Shown piece after piece: positions 8,176-15,416 of a stretch of DNA of 21,983 nucleotides (positions are counted from its first letter, which is position 1; each line of letters opens with the position of its first letter). The DNA lies in contig JAEDGK010000023.1 of NCBI GenBank assembly GCA_016297555.1, positions 1-21,983 of the forward strand, read 5' to 3'. The notes under the pieces are model-generated. The model made no database searches. It saw only the letters and a program-made list of their open reading frames with translations, and was not told the DNA's origin. The DNA is from Clostridiaceae bacterium. Its GTDB lineage: Bacteria > Bacillota > Clostridia > Oscillospirales > Acutalibacteraceae. The translations under genes were made by a program, and so were the position numbers.

Positions 8176-8457
8176 ATGCCGGAAGATAAGAAATTATCAA
8201 CAATGCCGCATAACGCCGTGCTTGAAGACAGACGCCTGCTGACCGTTTCGGGCGTTTCCGATGTTGACAGCTTTGATGAAGAAACAGTCGTGGTTTTCAC
8301 AGACCTGGGAGAGCTGACGGTAAGAGGGAGCAACCTGCATATTAACCGTTTGAGCCTTGAAGTAGGCGAGCTGACGGTGGAGGGCAACATATCCGCGCTT
8401 GTATATTCCGATGAAGCACCGAAAAGCGGCGGATTTTTCAGCCGCGTTTTCAGATAA
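8176..8457 (+). CDS. yabP: Sporulation protein YabP
   Basis: Small sporulation protein of the YabP/YqfC family, 93 aa, expected in the mother cell and linked to spore cortex formation. The sequence is typical: HNAVLEDRRLLTVSGVSDV, FDEETVVVFTDLGELTV and GSNLHINRLSLEVGELTVEG, that is, repeated short beta strands with no membrane segment. A strong AAAGGAGG (8160-8167) precedes ATG 8176, and the stop abuts the ATG of yabQ. Its presence is good evidence that the organism, or a recent ancestor, makes endospores. Confidence 0.94.
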   Translation: MPEDKKLSTMPHNAVLEDRRLLTVSGVSDVDSFDEETVVVFTDLGELTVRGSNLHINRLSLEVGELTVEGNISALVYSDEAPKSGGFFSRVFR

Positions 8458-8985
8458 ATGGATTATATTCAGGGGCTTGCGGAGCAAACAGAGATTTTTC
8501 TGTATTCGCTCGGCTTCGGCTTTTTGCTCGGAATTCTTTATGATGTTTTCAGAACCCTCAGGCTCATTATCTCAAATTCGCGCGGATTTGTATTCTTTAT
8601 GGATATGCTCTATTTTGCCGTGTGCGCGTTTGCATCGTTTTGCTTTATAATGGTGGTTGATTGCGGCAGGGTTCGCATCTATGCCGCGCTCGGCTGGGTT
8701 TTGGGCTGGCTTATTTATTATTTTTCTTTCGGAGCAATAGCCATAAAGGTGAGCGGAGCGGTAATATCCGCAGTCAGGCGCTTTTTTGCGGCGGTTTTTG
8801 CGCCGATTTCGAGAATTTCAAGAAAAATTTGCCGCAAAATCGGCTCTTCCGCCCGTCGCGGCAAAAAAATAATAAGAAAAACCGATAAAAAAACAAAATT
8901 TATCTTGCAAAAGTATAAGGGAATAGTGTATAATCTAAATAGCTTTATAAAGAATAGTGTTTCGAGAAATAAAGGAAGCGAATGA
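8458..8985 (+). CDS. yabQ: Spore cortex biosynthesis protein YabQ
   Basis: Membrane protein of 175 aa, the YabQ family needed for spore cortex synthesis in B. subtilis (outer forespore membrane). Visible membrane segments are at about 10-30 (LYSLGFGFLLGILYDVF), 40-64 (FVFFMDMLYFAVCAFASFCF) and 70-98. A strongly basic cytoplasmic tail follows from about 115 (many Lys/Arg). The start ATG 8458 touches the yabP stop with no gap, and the stop TGA overlaps the divIC ATG (ATGA), so yabP-yabQ-divIC are translationally coupled. The 3' end of this gene contains a promoter-like sequence for divIC. Confidence 0.92.
   Translation: MDYIQGLAEQTEIFLYSLGFGFLLGILYDVFRTLRLIISNSRGFVFFMDMLYFAVCAFASFCFIMVVDCGRVRIYAALGWVLGWLIYYFSFGAIAIKVSGAVISAVRRFFAAVFAPISRISRKICRKIGSSARRGKKIIRKTDKKTKFILQKYKGIVYNLNSFIKNSVSRNKGSE
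8905..8934 (+). promoter_or_regulatory. Candidate vegetative promoter for divIC inside yabQ
   Basis: TTGCAA at 8905-8910 and a perfect TATAAT at 8929-8934 are separated by 18 bases. Transcription would start near 8941, 41 bases before the divIC ATG. It lies wholly within the coding sequence of yabQ, in its AT-rich lysine-coding tail, which makes chance matches somewhat more likely. Confidence 0.55.
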
Positions 8986-9281
8986 TGGCTGCTATTAAAA
9001 TGAAAAAGAGAAAACACAGTATCATACTTGCGGTGCTTTTCTGCGCGCTTGTGTGTTACTTTGTTGCAACCTTAATCAGCCTTCAAGCGAAGGTTAAAGC
9101 GCAGGAAAATTCTGTTGCCGAGCTTAAAACTCAATATCAGCAGCAGCTTGACGATAACGCCGAGCTTCAGATGATACTTGACGGCGGCGATCAGGAGGAG
9201 TATCTTGAGCGCATTGCGAGGGAGCAATACGGCTACGCGAAGCCCGAGGAGAGAGTTTATTACGATTCCACTGCATCTTAA
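8982..9281 (+). CDS. divIC: Septum formation initiator DivIC/FtsB family
   Basis: Bitopic cell-division protein of 99 aa. A basic N-terminus (KMKKRKH) is followed by one membrane segment (about residues 12-34, IILAVLFCALVCYFVATLI) and then a coiled coil outside the cell (about 35-65, with QENSVAELKTQYQQQ). The C-terminus YLERIAREQYGYAKPEERVY is diagnostic of the DivIC/FtsB/FtsL-like family. It acts with FtsL and DivIB at the septum. ATG 8982 overlaps the yabQ stop; a second in-frame ATG at 8985 is equally possible, with AAAGGAAG at 8971-8978 upstream of both. It follows yabQ as in B. subtilis. Confidence 0.93.
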   Translation: MMAAIKMKKRKHSIILAVLFCALVCYFVATLISLQAKVKAQENSVAELKTQYQQQLDDNAELQMILDGGDQEEYLERIAREQYGYAKPEERVYYDSTAS

Positions 9282-9340
9282 ACCGAAAATTCGGTTTGAT
9301 TTATAGATTTAATTTTTTTACGGAAGGATTTATTTATTGT

Positions 9341-9805
9341 ATGCAAATCGAAGAAGGTGCAATTCTCAGCGGAAAAGTAACGGGCTTAACTGATTTCGGA
9401 GCTTTCGTGGAGCTTGAAGGCGGCAAAACGGGAATGATACATATTTCCGAGGTAGCTTCAAACTATGTCAAGGATATCCGAGAGCATCTTTCTGTCGGGC
9501 AGGAAGTCAAAGTTAAAGTGATTTCAATTTCTCCGGACGGAAAGATAAGTCTTTCAATCAAAAGGCTTACCGAGCAGCCTAAGGAGCAGCGCGCGGCTCG
9601 CCCCGCAAAGCCGAAATCTGAAAGGCGCTCTTCTCCTCCGGTTTGGAACGGGCAAAAAAGCTCGGCTCCTCAGGCGGGCGAAAAGCAGTCTTTTGAAGAT
9701 ATGATGGCTCGCTTCAAGCAGGTCAGCGATGAAAAGATGACCGACCTTAAAAGAGCGGATTCAAAACGCGGAAGCGCAGGCTATTCACGCCGAGGCGCAA
9801 AATAA
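9341..9805 (+). CDS. yabR: S1-domain RNA-binding protein YabR
   Basis: RNA-binding protein of 154 aa. A single S1 (OB-fold) domain fills residues 1-75: EEGAILSGKVTGLTDFGAFV, GMIHISEVA, and VISISPDGKISLSIKRL (given here in pieces). A low-complexity basic tail rich in Lys, Arg, Ser and Pro follows and may bind RNA non-specifically. The start is ATG 9341, with GGAAGGA at 9322-9328; the 12-base spacing is long, but the 15 residues encoded upstream do not belong to the S1 fold. It resembles the S1 repeats of polynucleotide phosphorylase and B. subtilis YabR, which occupies the same place after divIC. Confidence 0.93.
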   Translation: MQIEEGAILSGKVTGLTDFGAFVELEGGKTGMIHISEVASNYVKDIREHLSVGQEVKVKVISISPDGKISLSIKRLTEQPKEQRAARPAKPKSERRSSPPVWNGQKSSAPQAGEKQSFEDMMARFKQVSDEKMTDLKRADSKRGSAGYSRRGAK

Positions 9806-9828
9806 TAAGGCAAATGTTTAAACTTTAA

Positions 9829-9852
9829 ACGGGGGCTTTGCCTCCGTTTTTT
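9829..9852 (+). terminator. Intrinsic terminator closing the yab cluster
   Basis: Stem ACGGGGGC (9829-9836) with GCCTCCGT (9840-9847), one G-T pair, a 3-base loop, and six T at 9847-9852. It ends the long run of co-directional genes that starts before the window. Confidence 0.87.
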
Positions 9853-9921
9853 GGTATGCGGAGCTTGCGGCTCCGAAAATAATTCGTCAAAACGGATTTT
9901 AATGAATACGGAGTGTTAAAA

Positions 9922-10764
9922 ATGCGTGAAATTAATGTTGAGCTTGTTGAGCAGGCTGTTCGTGATATGTGCATAAAGGCAAATAAGGTTTTGCCCGCCG
10001 ATTTGGAAGAAAGGATTTGCCGCTGCGCCGAGTGCGAGAGCGGGGAACTGCCGAGAAGCATAATGGAAACCTTAAAGGCTAATATGCAGGCTGCCCGCGA
10101 GCTTGATATTCCCGTGTGTCAGGATACGGGAATGGCAGTTGTTTTTGCTGAAATCGGTCAGGATGTTCATTTCGTCGGCGGCAGCTTTGAGGCGGCTGTT
10201 AACAAGGGAGTTGCAAGAGGATATACAGAGGGCTATCTGCGCTGCTCCGTTGTGGCTGACCCTTTAAGGCGGGTGAACACGGGCAACAATACTCCCGCCG
10301 TTATCCACACAAGGATTGTTGACGGCAGCGGAGTTAAACTGACGGTTGCTCCCAAGGGCTTCGGCAGCGAGAATATGAGCAGCGTTAAGATGTTTACTCC
10401 GTCGGCAACCCGTGAGGATATTATTGACTATGTTGTCGATTGTGCAAGGCGTGCAGGCAGCAATCCATGCCCGCCGATGGTTCTCGGCGTCGGAATAGGC
10501 GGAACCTTTGAGCAATGCGCTTTGCTTGCCAAAACAGCTCTTTGCAGAAGCGTCAGCGAGCCAAACTGCGATGAATTTTATGCCGATATGGAAAAAGAGA
10601 TTCTTGAAAAAGTTAATTCTCTTGACATCGGTCCTCAGGGCTTCGGCGGCAAAACAACGGCTCTGAGCATTGCAATAGAAGCGCGCCCGACTCATATTGC
10701 GGGTCTGCCCGTTGCGGTAAATGTCGGCTGTCATGTTACGCGCCACATAACCGTTGAGCTTTAA
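9922..10764 (+). CDS. Class I fumarate hydratase, alpha subunit (Fe-S), without adjacent beta subunit
   Basis: Iron-sulfur fumarase (or tartrate dehydratase) alpha subunit, 280 aa, interconverting fumarate and malate in the cytoplasm together with a beta subunit. The probable 4Fe-4S ligands are C66 (PVCQDTG), C183 (NPCPPMVLGVGIGG) and C270 (NVGCHVTRH); these three sites are conserved in the family. Start: ATG 9922 lies 8 bases after CGGAG; an in-frame GTG at 9913 overlaps that site. In most bacteria the beta subunit gene follows at once, but here only 121 bases separate this gene from hpf and no beta-like frame occurs anywhere in the window. L-tartrate dehydratase alpha is the main alternative and cannot be separated by eye. 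Confidence 0.92.
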   Translation: MREINVELVEQAVRDMCIKANKVLPADLEERICRCAECESGELPRSIMETLKANMQAARELDIPVCQDTGMAVVFAEIGQDVHFVGGSFEAAVNKGVARGYTEGYLRCSVVADPLRRVNTGNNTPAVIHTRIVDGSGVKLTVAPKGFGSENMSSVKMFTPSATREDIIDYVVDCARRAGSNPCPPMVLGVGIGGTFEQCALLAKTALCRSVSEPNCDEFYADMEKEILEKVNSLDIGPQGFGGKTTALSIAIEARPTHIAGLPVAVNVGCHVTRHITVEL

Positions 10765-10810
10765 AATGTGAATTTTTTATGCGTTTTATAATAATTTTTT
10801 AAAAAACCCT

Positions 10811-10838
10811 TTATTTTTTTAGTTATATATGCTATACT
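10811..10838 (+). promoter_or_regulatory. Candidate extended -10 promoter for hpf
   Basis: TATACT at 10833-10838 is preceded by TG plus one base (extended -10), with only a weak -35 (TTTATT, 10811-10816, 16-base spacer) in a very AT-rich stretch. The start point would be near 10845, close to a small hairpin TGAAGT/ACTTCA at 10844-10860 at the 5' end of the message. The hpf ATG is at 10886 after AAGGGGATG-like Shine-Dalgarno bases. Confidence 0.5.
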
Positions 10839-10885
10839 GCAAGTGAAGTTAAATACTTCAATAGCAATAAAAAGGGGATGACTGT

Positions 10886-11416
10886 ATGAAAATCACAATT
10901 ACAGGCCGCAAGTGCTCGCCCAGAGAATCTTTCAGAGAACACGCAGAGAAGAAGCTCGCCAAAATTGAGCGCTTTTTCGGCTCCGATGTGGAGGCGAAAG
11001 TAACGGTAACTGTTGAGAAGTCATCACAAACGGTTGAAATCACCGTTAATAACAACGGTATGATTTTCAGAGCTCAGGAGAGAGCCGAGAATATGAACGA
11101 AGCTCTCGACAAATGTGTTGACACACTTATCAGGCAGATCAGAAAGAACAAGACGAGAATCGAGAAAAAGCTTCGAGCCGGCAGCTTTGAGGCTCTTGCC
11201 GACGAGGAAGAGCAGGTTTCGGAGGAAGTCGAATTCGAGCTTGTAAGAAAAAAGACTGTCAGCCTGAAACCCCAGTCGGTTGAAGAAGCTATTCTTCAGA
11301 TGAATCTTCTTGACCACAGATTTTATGTTTTCCTCAATGAGGAGCACGGCGACATCAGCGTGGTTTATAAGCGCAATGACGGAGGCTACGGCTTGATAAC
11401 TCCTGAGGTTGAGTAA
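10886..11416 (+). CDS. hpf: Ribosome hibernation promoting factor, long form
   Basis: Long-form HPF of 176 aa, which dimerises 70S ribosomes into inactive 100S particles in stationary phase. The N-terminal domain (about 1-105) binds the 30S decoding region and begins MKITITGRKCSPRESFREHA; ERFFGSDVEAKVTV and ITVNNNGMIFRAQE follow. A charged linker (about 105-118) leads to the C-terminal dimerisation domain (about 118-176) with SVEEAILQMNLLDHRFYVF and VVYKRNDGGYGLI. The length and second domain distinguish it from the short enterobacterial HPF/YfiA. It has its own promoter-like sequence and terminator, so it is probably monocistronic. Confidence 0.97.
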   Translation: MKITITGRKCSPRESFREHAEKKLAKIERFFGSDVEAKVTVTVEKSSQTVEITVNNNGMIFRAQERAENMNEALDKCVDTLIRQIRKNKTRIEKKLRAGSFEALADEEEQVSEEVEFELVRKKTVSLKPQSVEEAILQMNLLDHRFYVFLNEEHGDISVVYKRNDGGYGLITPEVE

Positions 11417-11452
11417 AAAACAGCCCGATTTTATAACGGTTAGTTAATTGTC

Positions 11453-11500
11453 GGCGGGAATCGATAGATCCGGTTCCCGCCTGATTTATGATAAAATTAT
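11453..11500 (+). terminator. Stem-loop terminator after hpf
   Basis: GGCGGGAATCG (11453-11463) pairs with CGGTTCCCGCC (11471-11481) over 11 bp with one G-T pair and a 7-base loop. The following sequence is T-rich but broken (TGATTTATG, then a T run at about 11499), so it is a good hairpin with a mediocre U tract. Confidence 0.6.
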
Positions 11501-11524
11501 TTTTTCTTATATGGGAGATACCTG

Positions 11525-12640
11525 ATGAAAATCAATTTCGTTATACCGTGTCTGCTCGGTATGGAGTCCCTGATAGCGGGCGAGCTTAAAGATTTCGGCG
11601 CAGAGAATGTTGCGGCGGAAAACGGCAGAGTCCTGTTCAGCGGCGATGAGAATATGCTCGCGCGCGTTAATATCTGCTCGCGCTTTGCCGAGAGAGTGCA
11701 GATACTTGTCGGCTCTTTTGAAGCGCGCAGCTTTGAAGAACTGTTTCAGGGAACAAAGGCTCTCCCGTGGGAGGATTGGATAGGCTCGCTTGACGCTTTT
11801 CCCGTTAAAGGCTATTCAATCAACTCCGAGCTTTTCAGCACAAGGGACTGCCAGGCAATAATCAAAAAGGCTGTTGTTGAAAGGCTCAAATCAAAATATC
11901 ACATTGAATGGTTTGAAGAAACGGGACCCGTTCATCAAATTCAGTTTTCAATAATGAAAGACAGAGTTTCGCTCCTGATTGATACTTCGGGCGCAGGTCT
12001 GCATAAAAGGGGATACAGGCTTGACGCCAACGACGCTCCCATAAAGGAAACGCTTGCCGCCGCGCTTTGCAGCCTGTCTCATCTTCGCCCTTATCACAAG
12101 CTTTACGACCCGATGTGCGGCTCGGGAACAATTCTTATCGAGGGAGCAATGCTTGCGGCGAATATCGCTCCGGGAATTAACCGCAGCTTTTCGGCAGAGC
12201 GTTTCGGAGTTATCCCGAGAAATGTCTGGAACGAAGAAAGAGAAAGAGCAAGAAGCCTTGTGCATGCCTGCGATGATTTTGCGGCTTTCGGCTCGGACAT
12301 TGACGCAAAAGCGGTTGAAATTGCAAAAATCAACGCAGAGCGTGCGGGAGTTGCCGATAAAATATCGTTTAAAACCGCGGATATTGCCGATTTTTCGCCT
12401 GCAACCGAGCGGGGAACGGTGATTTGCAATCCGCCTTACGGAGAGCGCCTGCTTGATATTACCGAGTGTGAAGCGATTTACAAAACTATGGGTAAGGTGT
12501 TCAGGCAACAGAAAGGCTGGTCTTACAGCGTTATCAGTCCTGATGAGGAATTTGAAAAGGCTTTCGGCAGAAAAGCCGATAAAAGAAGAAAGCTTTATAA
12601 CGGCATGATTAAATGTCAGCTTTATATGTATTTCAAATGA
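11525..12640 (+). CDS. THUMP-domain class I SAM-dependent RNA methyltransferase (RlmL/YpsC-like)
   Basis: Predicted RNA (guanine-N2) methyltransferase of the RlmL/YpsC group, 371 aa. An N-terminal ferredoxin-like plus THUMP part (about 1-160) should bind RNA. The Rossmann core has the SAM motif DPMCGSGTILIEGA from residue 195, an acidic residue in FGSDIDAKAVEIA (about 258-270), and the catalytic NPPYGERL from residue 302. NPPY is typical of exocyclic amino-group methylation. The E. coli RlmL homologue modifies 23S rRNA G2445, but the Firmicutes version lacks the second (RlmK) methylase domain, so the target is inferred. The gene precedes the lipid kinase by 25 bases. Confidence 0.9.
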   Translation: MKINFVIPCLLGMESLIAGELKDFGAENVAAENGRVLFSGDENMLARVNICSRFAERVQILVGSFEARSFEELFQGTKALPWEDWIGSLDAFPVKGYSINSELFSTRDCQAIIKKAVVERLKSKYHIEWFEETGPVHQIQFSIMKDRVSLLIDTSGAGLHKRGYRLDANDAPIKETLAAALCSLSHLRPYHKLYDPMCGSGTILIEGAMLAANIAPGINRSFSAERFGVIPRNVWNEERERARSLVHACDDFAAFGSDIDAKAVEIAKINAERAGVADKISFKTADIADFSPATERGTVICNPPYGERLLDITECEAIYKTMGKVFRQQKGWSYSVISPDEEFEKAFGRKADKRRKLYNGMIKCQLYMYFK

Positions 12641-12665
12641 TACGAAAACAGGAGGAGAATTCAAA

Positions 12666-13604
12666 ATGAAGCATATTTTTGTTATTAATCCTGCGGCAGG
12701 TCAGGGCAAGGCGCTTGGCTTTATAAAGCCTAAAATTGAAGAGGTCTGCAAAAAATATTCGCTCAATTACGAGATATATGTTACCGAAAAAAAGGGCGAC
12801 GGAATAGAATTTGTTGAAAACAGAGCCAAGAGCGGCGAGGAGATTCGCTTCTATGCCTGCGGCGGCGACGGAACTCTCTATGAGATTGTCAACGGAGCTT
12901 ACGGCTATAAGAATGTTCAAGTTGCGGTTATACCTCTCGGCTCAGGCAACGATTTTATCCGCCTTTTCGGAACAAAGGAAGAATTCCTTGTCCTTGACGA
13001 CCAGATTAACGGCGTTCCCGTTGAGCTTGATGTTATAAAATGCGGCAATGAAATTGCAATCAATCAATGCTCGATGGGTATGGATGCAGAGGTCTGCGCC
13101 ATGCAGGGCAAAATAAAAAAAGTTCCTTTGGTTACGGGCGAAGGAGCATATTATATCGGCTGCATTTGCGCGCTCCTGACTAAATTCCACAATAGGTTTA
13201 CAGTAACTGTTGACGATAACGAGCCGTTTACACAGGACTGCCTGTTCTGCGTTGGCGGAAATTCAAGATGGTACGGCGGCGGCTTTATGGCGGCGCCCAA
13301 GGCTCAGCCCGATGACGGACTTCTTGATTTTATAATCGTTGAAAGCAAGCTCAGCAGAATCAAGCTGATGGGTCTGCTTAATAAATATAAACGCGGAGAG
13401 CATCTGGATTGGGATATAACCAAATTCGTCAGGGGCAAAAAGCTTAAAATTCACAGCGATAAGCCTGCCGCTGTTAATGTTGACGGCGAGACAAAATATG
13501 TTAACGATACATCATTTGAAATTGTAGAAAAGGGAATTGTTTTTGTTGTTCCCGCAAAATCGGCTTTTCTTGCCGACAGAGAAAAGCGTATGGCTCTCAA
13601 ATAA
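12666..13604 (+). CDS. Diacylglycerol/lipid kinase family protein (DagK/YegS/BmrU-like)
   Basis: Lipid kinase of the diacylglycerol kinase catalytic-domain family, 312 aa. It starts MKHIFVINPAAGQGKA (phosphate-binding loop). The catalytic nucleotide-binding motif GGDGTLYEIVNG begins at residue 66, and VIPLGSGNDFIR follows at about 93-104; both are family hallmarks. The C-terminal beta-sandwich has NVDGE near residue 273, also conserved. In Gram-positives such enzymes rephosphorylate diacylglycerol released by lipoteichoic acid synthesis, or act on related lipids; which lipid is used here is not known. GGAGGAG lies 7 bases before ATG 12666. Confidence 0.92.
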   Translation: MKHIFVINPAAGQGKALGFIKPKIEEVCKKYSLNYEIYVTEKKGDGIEFVENRAKSGEEIRFYACGGDGTLYEIVNGAYGYKNVQVAVIPLGSGNDFIRLFGTKEEFLVLDDQINGVPVELDVIKCGNEIAINQCSMGMDAEVCAMQGKIKKVPLVTGEGAYYIGCICALLTKFHNRFTVTVDDNEPFTQDCLFCVGGNSRWYGGGFMAAPKAQPDDGLLDFIIVESKLSRIKLMGLLNKYKRGEHLDWDITKFVRGKKLKIHSDKPAAVNVDGETKYVNDTSFEIVEKGIVFVVPAKSAFLADREKRMALK

Positions 13605-13634
13605 AAACATACAGATCGGAAAGGAGTAATTGCA

Positions 13635-14138
13635 TTGAAGTATTGCGTATCCTGCGGAAATCCCGTTGATGATTCAGCAAAGTTCTGCACCGTTTGCGGA
13701 GCTGAGATTAAGCCGACCGATGAGGCGCCGAAGGGCTTCACTGCCGAAAATACGGGCGGAGAAGCGCGCGAAAGCAAGGTTGACGAAGCAATTAACAGAC
13801 TGACTAACACTGCCGATACCACTTCCGATTACGCTGTTGACGATATAAATAATAATCGGCTTATGGCAATTCTTGCTTACATAGGGATACTTGTTCTTGT
13901 GCCGCTGTTTGCGGCCAAGGATTCTCCGTTTGCCCGTTTTCACACAAATCAGGGCTTACTTCTGCTTATTTTGCACCTGATCGGTTGGGTTCTGTCGTTT
14001 ATTCCGTATATCGGCTGGGTCGCTTGCGGAATAATAAATGTTGTATGCTTTGTTTTGTTTATTCTGGGGCTTATTAACGCCGTCAGGGGCGACGCCAAAG
14101 AGCTTCCCCTCATCGGAAAATACAGAATTCTTAAATAA
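13635..14138 (+). CDS. Zinc-ribbon membrane protein with DUF4870-like domain
   Basis: Small membrane protein of 167 aa. An N-terminal zinc ribbon has Cys at 4, 7, 18 and 21 (YCVSCG and FCTVCG). A polar linker (about 25-70) is followed by about three hydrophobic segments (roughly 75-93, 106-124 and 128-150), with FHTNQGLLLLI between the first two, the signature of the DUF4870/Tic20-like group. The start is TTG 13635, 8 bases after AAGGAG (13621-13626); no ATG or GTG is suitably placed, and the zinc ribbon begins right after it. Function is unknown; zinc-ribbon proteins of this design are common and multi-copy in Clostridia. It follows the lipid kinase by 30 bases. Confidence 0.82.
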   Translation: MKYCVSCGNPVDDSAKFCTVCGAEIKPTDEAPKGFTAENTGGEARESKVDEAINRLTNTADTTSDYAVDDINNNRLMAILAYIGILVLVPLFAAKDSPFARFHTNQGLLLLILHLIGWVLSFIPYIGWVACGIINVVCFVLFILGLINAVRGDAKELPLIGKYRILK

Positions 14139-14144
14139 AAAAGG

Positions 14145-14182
14145 GCTGCCGTTTGCATTGCTGTTATGCTTAAAACGGCGGC
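14145..14182 (+). terminator. Stem-loop, possible weak terminator after the zinc-ribbon gene
   Basis: GCTGCCGTTT (14145-14154) pairs with AAACGGCGGC (14173-14182), one G-T pair, with an inner GCAT/ATGC stem inside the loop. There is no clean T tract (CAGTTTAATTATTTC follows), so it may be an RNA end-protecting or attenuating hairpin rather than a full terminator. Confidence 0.45.
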
Positions 14183-14217
14183 TCAGTTTAATTATTTCTC
14201 AAACAGAAGAGGTAAAA

Positions 14218-15360
14218 ATGAAAAATTCAAACGAAATCCGTTTCAGACCGAGCGGCAGGCTTGTAATAATGCAGGTCAGCGACGCTCAGGATATGAAGTA
14301 TATCCGCAAGGCAATGGCAAAAATGCTTGACAATGCTTATGATATGATAAAGCCTGACCTTGTGTTGTTTACGGGCGACAATATTCTCGGCAATCACTTG
14401 CTTGACGCCCGCTTCGGAAGCCGCCAAATCGCAGGCGGCAAAGCGGCAACAATGCGCGTTATGCGAGAGTCGATTGACAACATATGTGCGCCGCTTGAAA
14501 AAAGAAAAATCCCGTTTGCCATGATTTACGGCAATCACGACGACCGCAATTTGGTTTTAAAGGACGAGCAGGCGGATATTTACCGCAGCTATTCAATGTG
14601 CCTGCCGATGAATAACCGCAACGGCTCGGTTGATTGCGATACTTACAATATCCCCGTTCTTCCCGCAGAAGGAGACAGCCCCGTTTTCAATTTATGGATG
14701 CTCGACAGCGCGTGGTATGACAAAAAGGCGGATAAGTGCTTTGAGGCAATTAAACCCGAAACCGTTGCGTGGTATAAAAAAACAGCGGCAAAGCTTGCCG
14801 AAGAAAACGGCGGAACACCCGTTCCGTCTCTGATGTTTGCTCATATTCCTCTGCCTGCAATTCTAAATCTTGTTGAGCAATGCGGTGCAAATGACATCGG
14901 TGCGGTCAATACTCACGAGCGCGGCTGGTGCAGGCTCAGACCCGACCTTGCGCGAGGCACGCTGAAAGAATATCCGAGCGTGCTTGCCGATGATGCCGGG
15001 CTTTTTGACGCCGCCGTACAATTCGGCGATGTGAAAGGCATTGTTTCGGGTCACGACCATATGAATTGCTTTGAAGGTAAATACAAGGGAATTGAATTTG
15101 TTCAGACCTCGTGCGCCTCTTTCCGCTGCTACGGCGACGACAGCCGCGGAGTGCGCGTGTTTGAATTCGATGCAAGAGACCCCGCTGATTACACAACATA
15201 TTTCTTTAATTATGCCGATCTCTGCGGCAGGGGAGCGGCGGCAAAGCTCCGCTATTTTTGGGATGCGGACGAAAAAGAAAAGCAAAAAGCCGCCGTTCTG
15301 GCAGGCACGGCAGCGGCAGCAGCGGCGGGAATAGCAGGCTCATTTTTCAAGAAAAAATAA
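14218..15360 (+). CDS. Calcineurin-like metallophosphoesterase with hydrophobic Ala-rich tail
   Basis: Metal-dependent phosphoesterase of the calcineurin-like superfamily, 380 aa. The five-motif pattern is visible: SDAQD (D22, D25), TGDN (D54), GNHDDR (N106, H107, D108), AHIPLP (H209) and GHDH (H279, H281). Motif 1 reads D-x-Q-D instead of the usual D-x-H, as in some Dcr2/purple-acid-like branches. The C-terminal 23 residues form an Ala/Gly-rich hydrophobic stretch ending FFKKK, which could be a tail anchor; there is no signal peptide. Start ATG 14218 follows AGAGG by 5 bases; in-frame codons further upstream belong to the previous gene's shadow. The substrate is unknown. The downstream secreted protein is separated by a TIR-type hairpin. 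Confidence 0.88.
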   Translation: MKNSNEIRFRPSGRLVIMQVSDAQDMKYIRKAMAKMLDNAYDMIKPDLVLFTGDNILGNHLLDARFGSRQIAGGKAATMRVMRESIDNICAPLEKRKIPFAMIYGNHDDRNLVLKDEQADIYRSYSMCLPMNNRNGSVDCDTYNIPVLPAEGDSPVFNLWMLDSAWYDKKADKCFEAIKPETVAWYKKTAAKLAEENGGTPVPSLMFAHIPLPAILNLVEQCGANDIGAVNTHERGWCRLRPDLARGTLKEYPSVLADDAGLFDAAVQFGDVKGIVSGHDHMNCFEGKYKGIEFVQTSCASFRCYGDDSRGVRVFEFDARDPADYTTYFFNYADLCGRGAAAKLRYFWDADEKEKQKAAVLAGTAAAAAAGIAGSFFKKK

Positions 15361-15373
15361 TATATTTTTGATA

Positions 15374-15400
15374 GGGTAACGGCGATTATTACCGTTACCC
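15374..15400. repeat. 27-bp palindromic remnant made of both ends of the 18891-19165 element
   Basis: GGGTAACGG (15374-15382) and CCGTTACCC (15392-15400) form a perfect 9-bp inverted repeat around a 9-base loop, flanked by TA on both sides (15372-15373 and 15401-15402). The first 12 bases are identical to the left end of the element at 18891, and the last 15 are identical to its right end, so it looks like an internal-deletion derivative. It ends 2 bases before the CGGAGGAG ribosome binding site of the next gene, so the hairpin will form in that gene's 5' leader. Confidence 0.8.
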
Positions 15401-15416
15401 TACGGAGGAGTTTGGT

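Noticed and set aside
9859..9875. Second hairpin (CGGAGC/GCTCCG) after the yabR terminator
   Set aside because: No T tract on either strand; six bp only. Perhaps a leader hairpin of the fumarase gene, but not enough to call.
10886..11416. HPF as a short-form stress factor (YfiA/RaiA)
   Set aside because: The clear C-terminal dimerisation domain and 176-aa length mark the long form.
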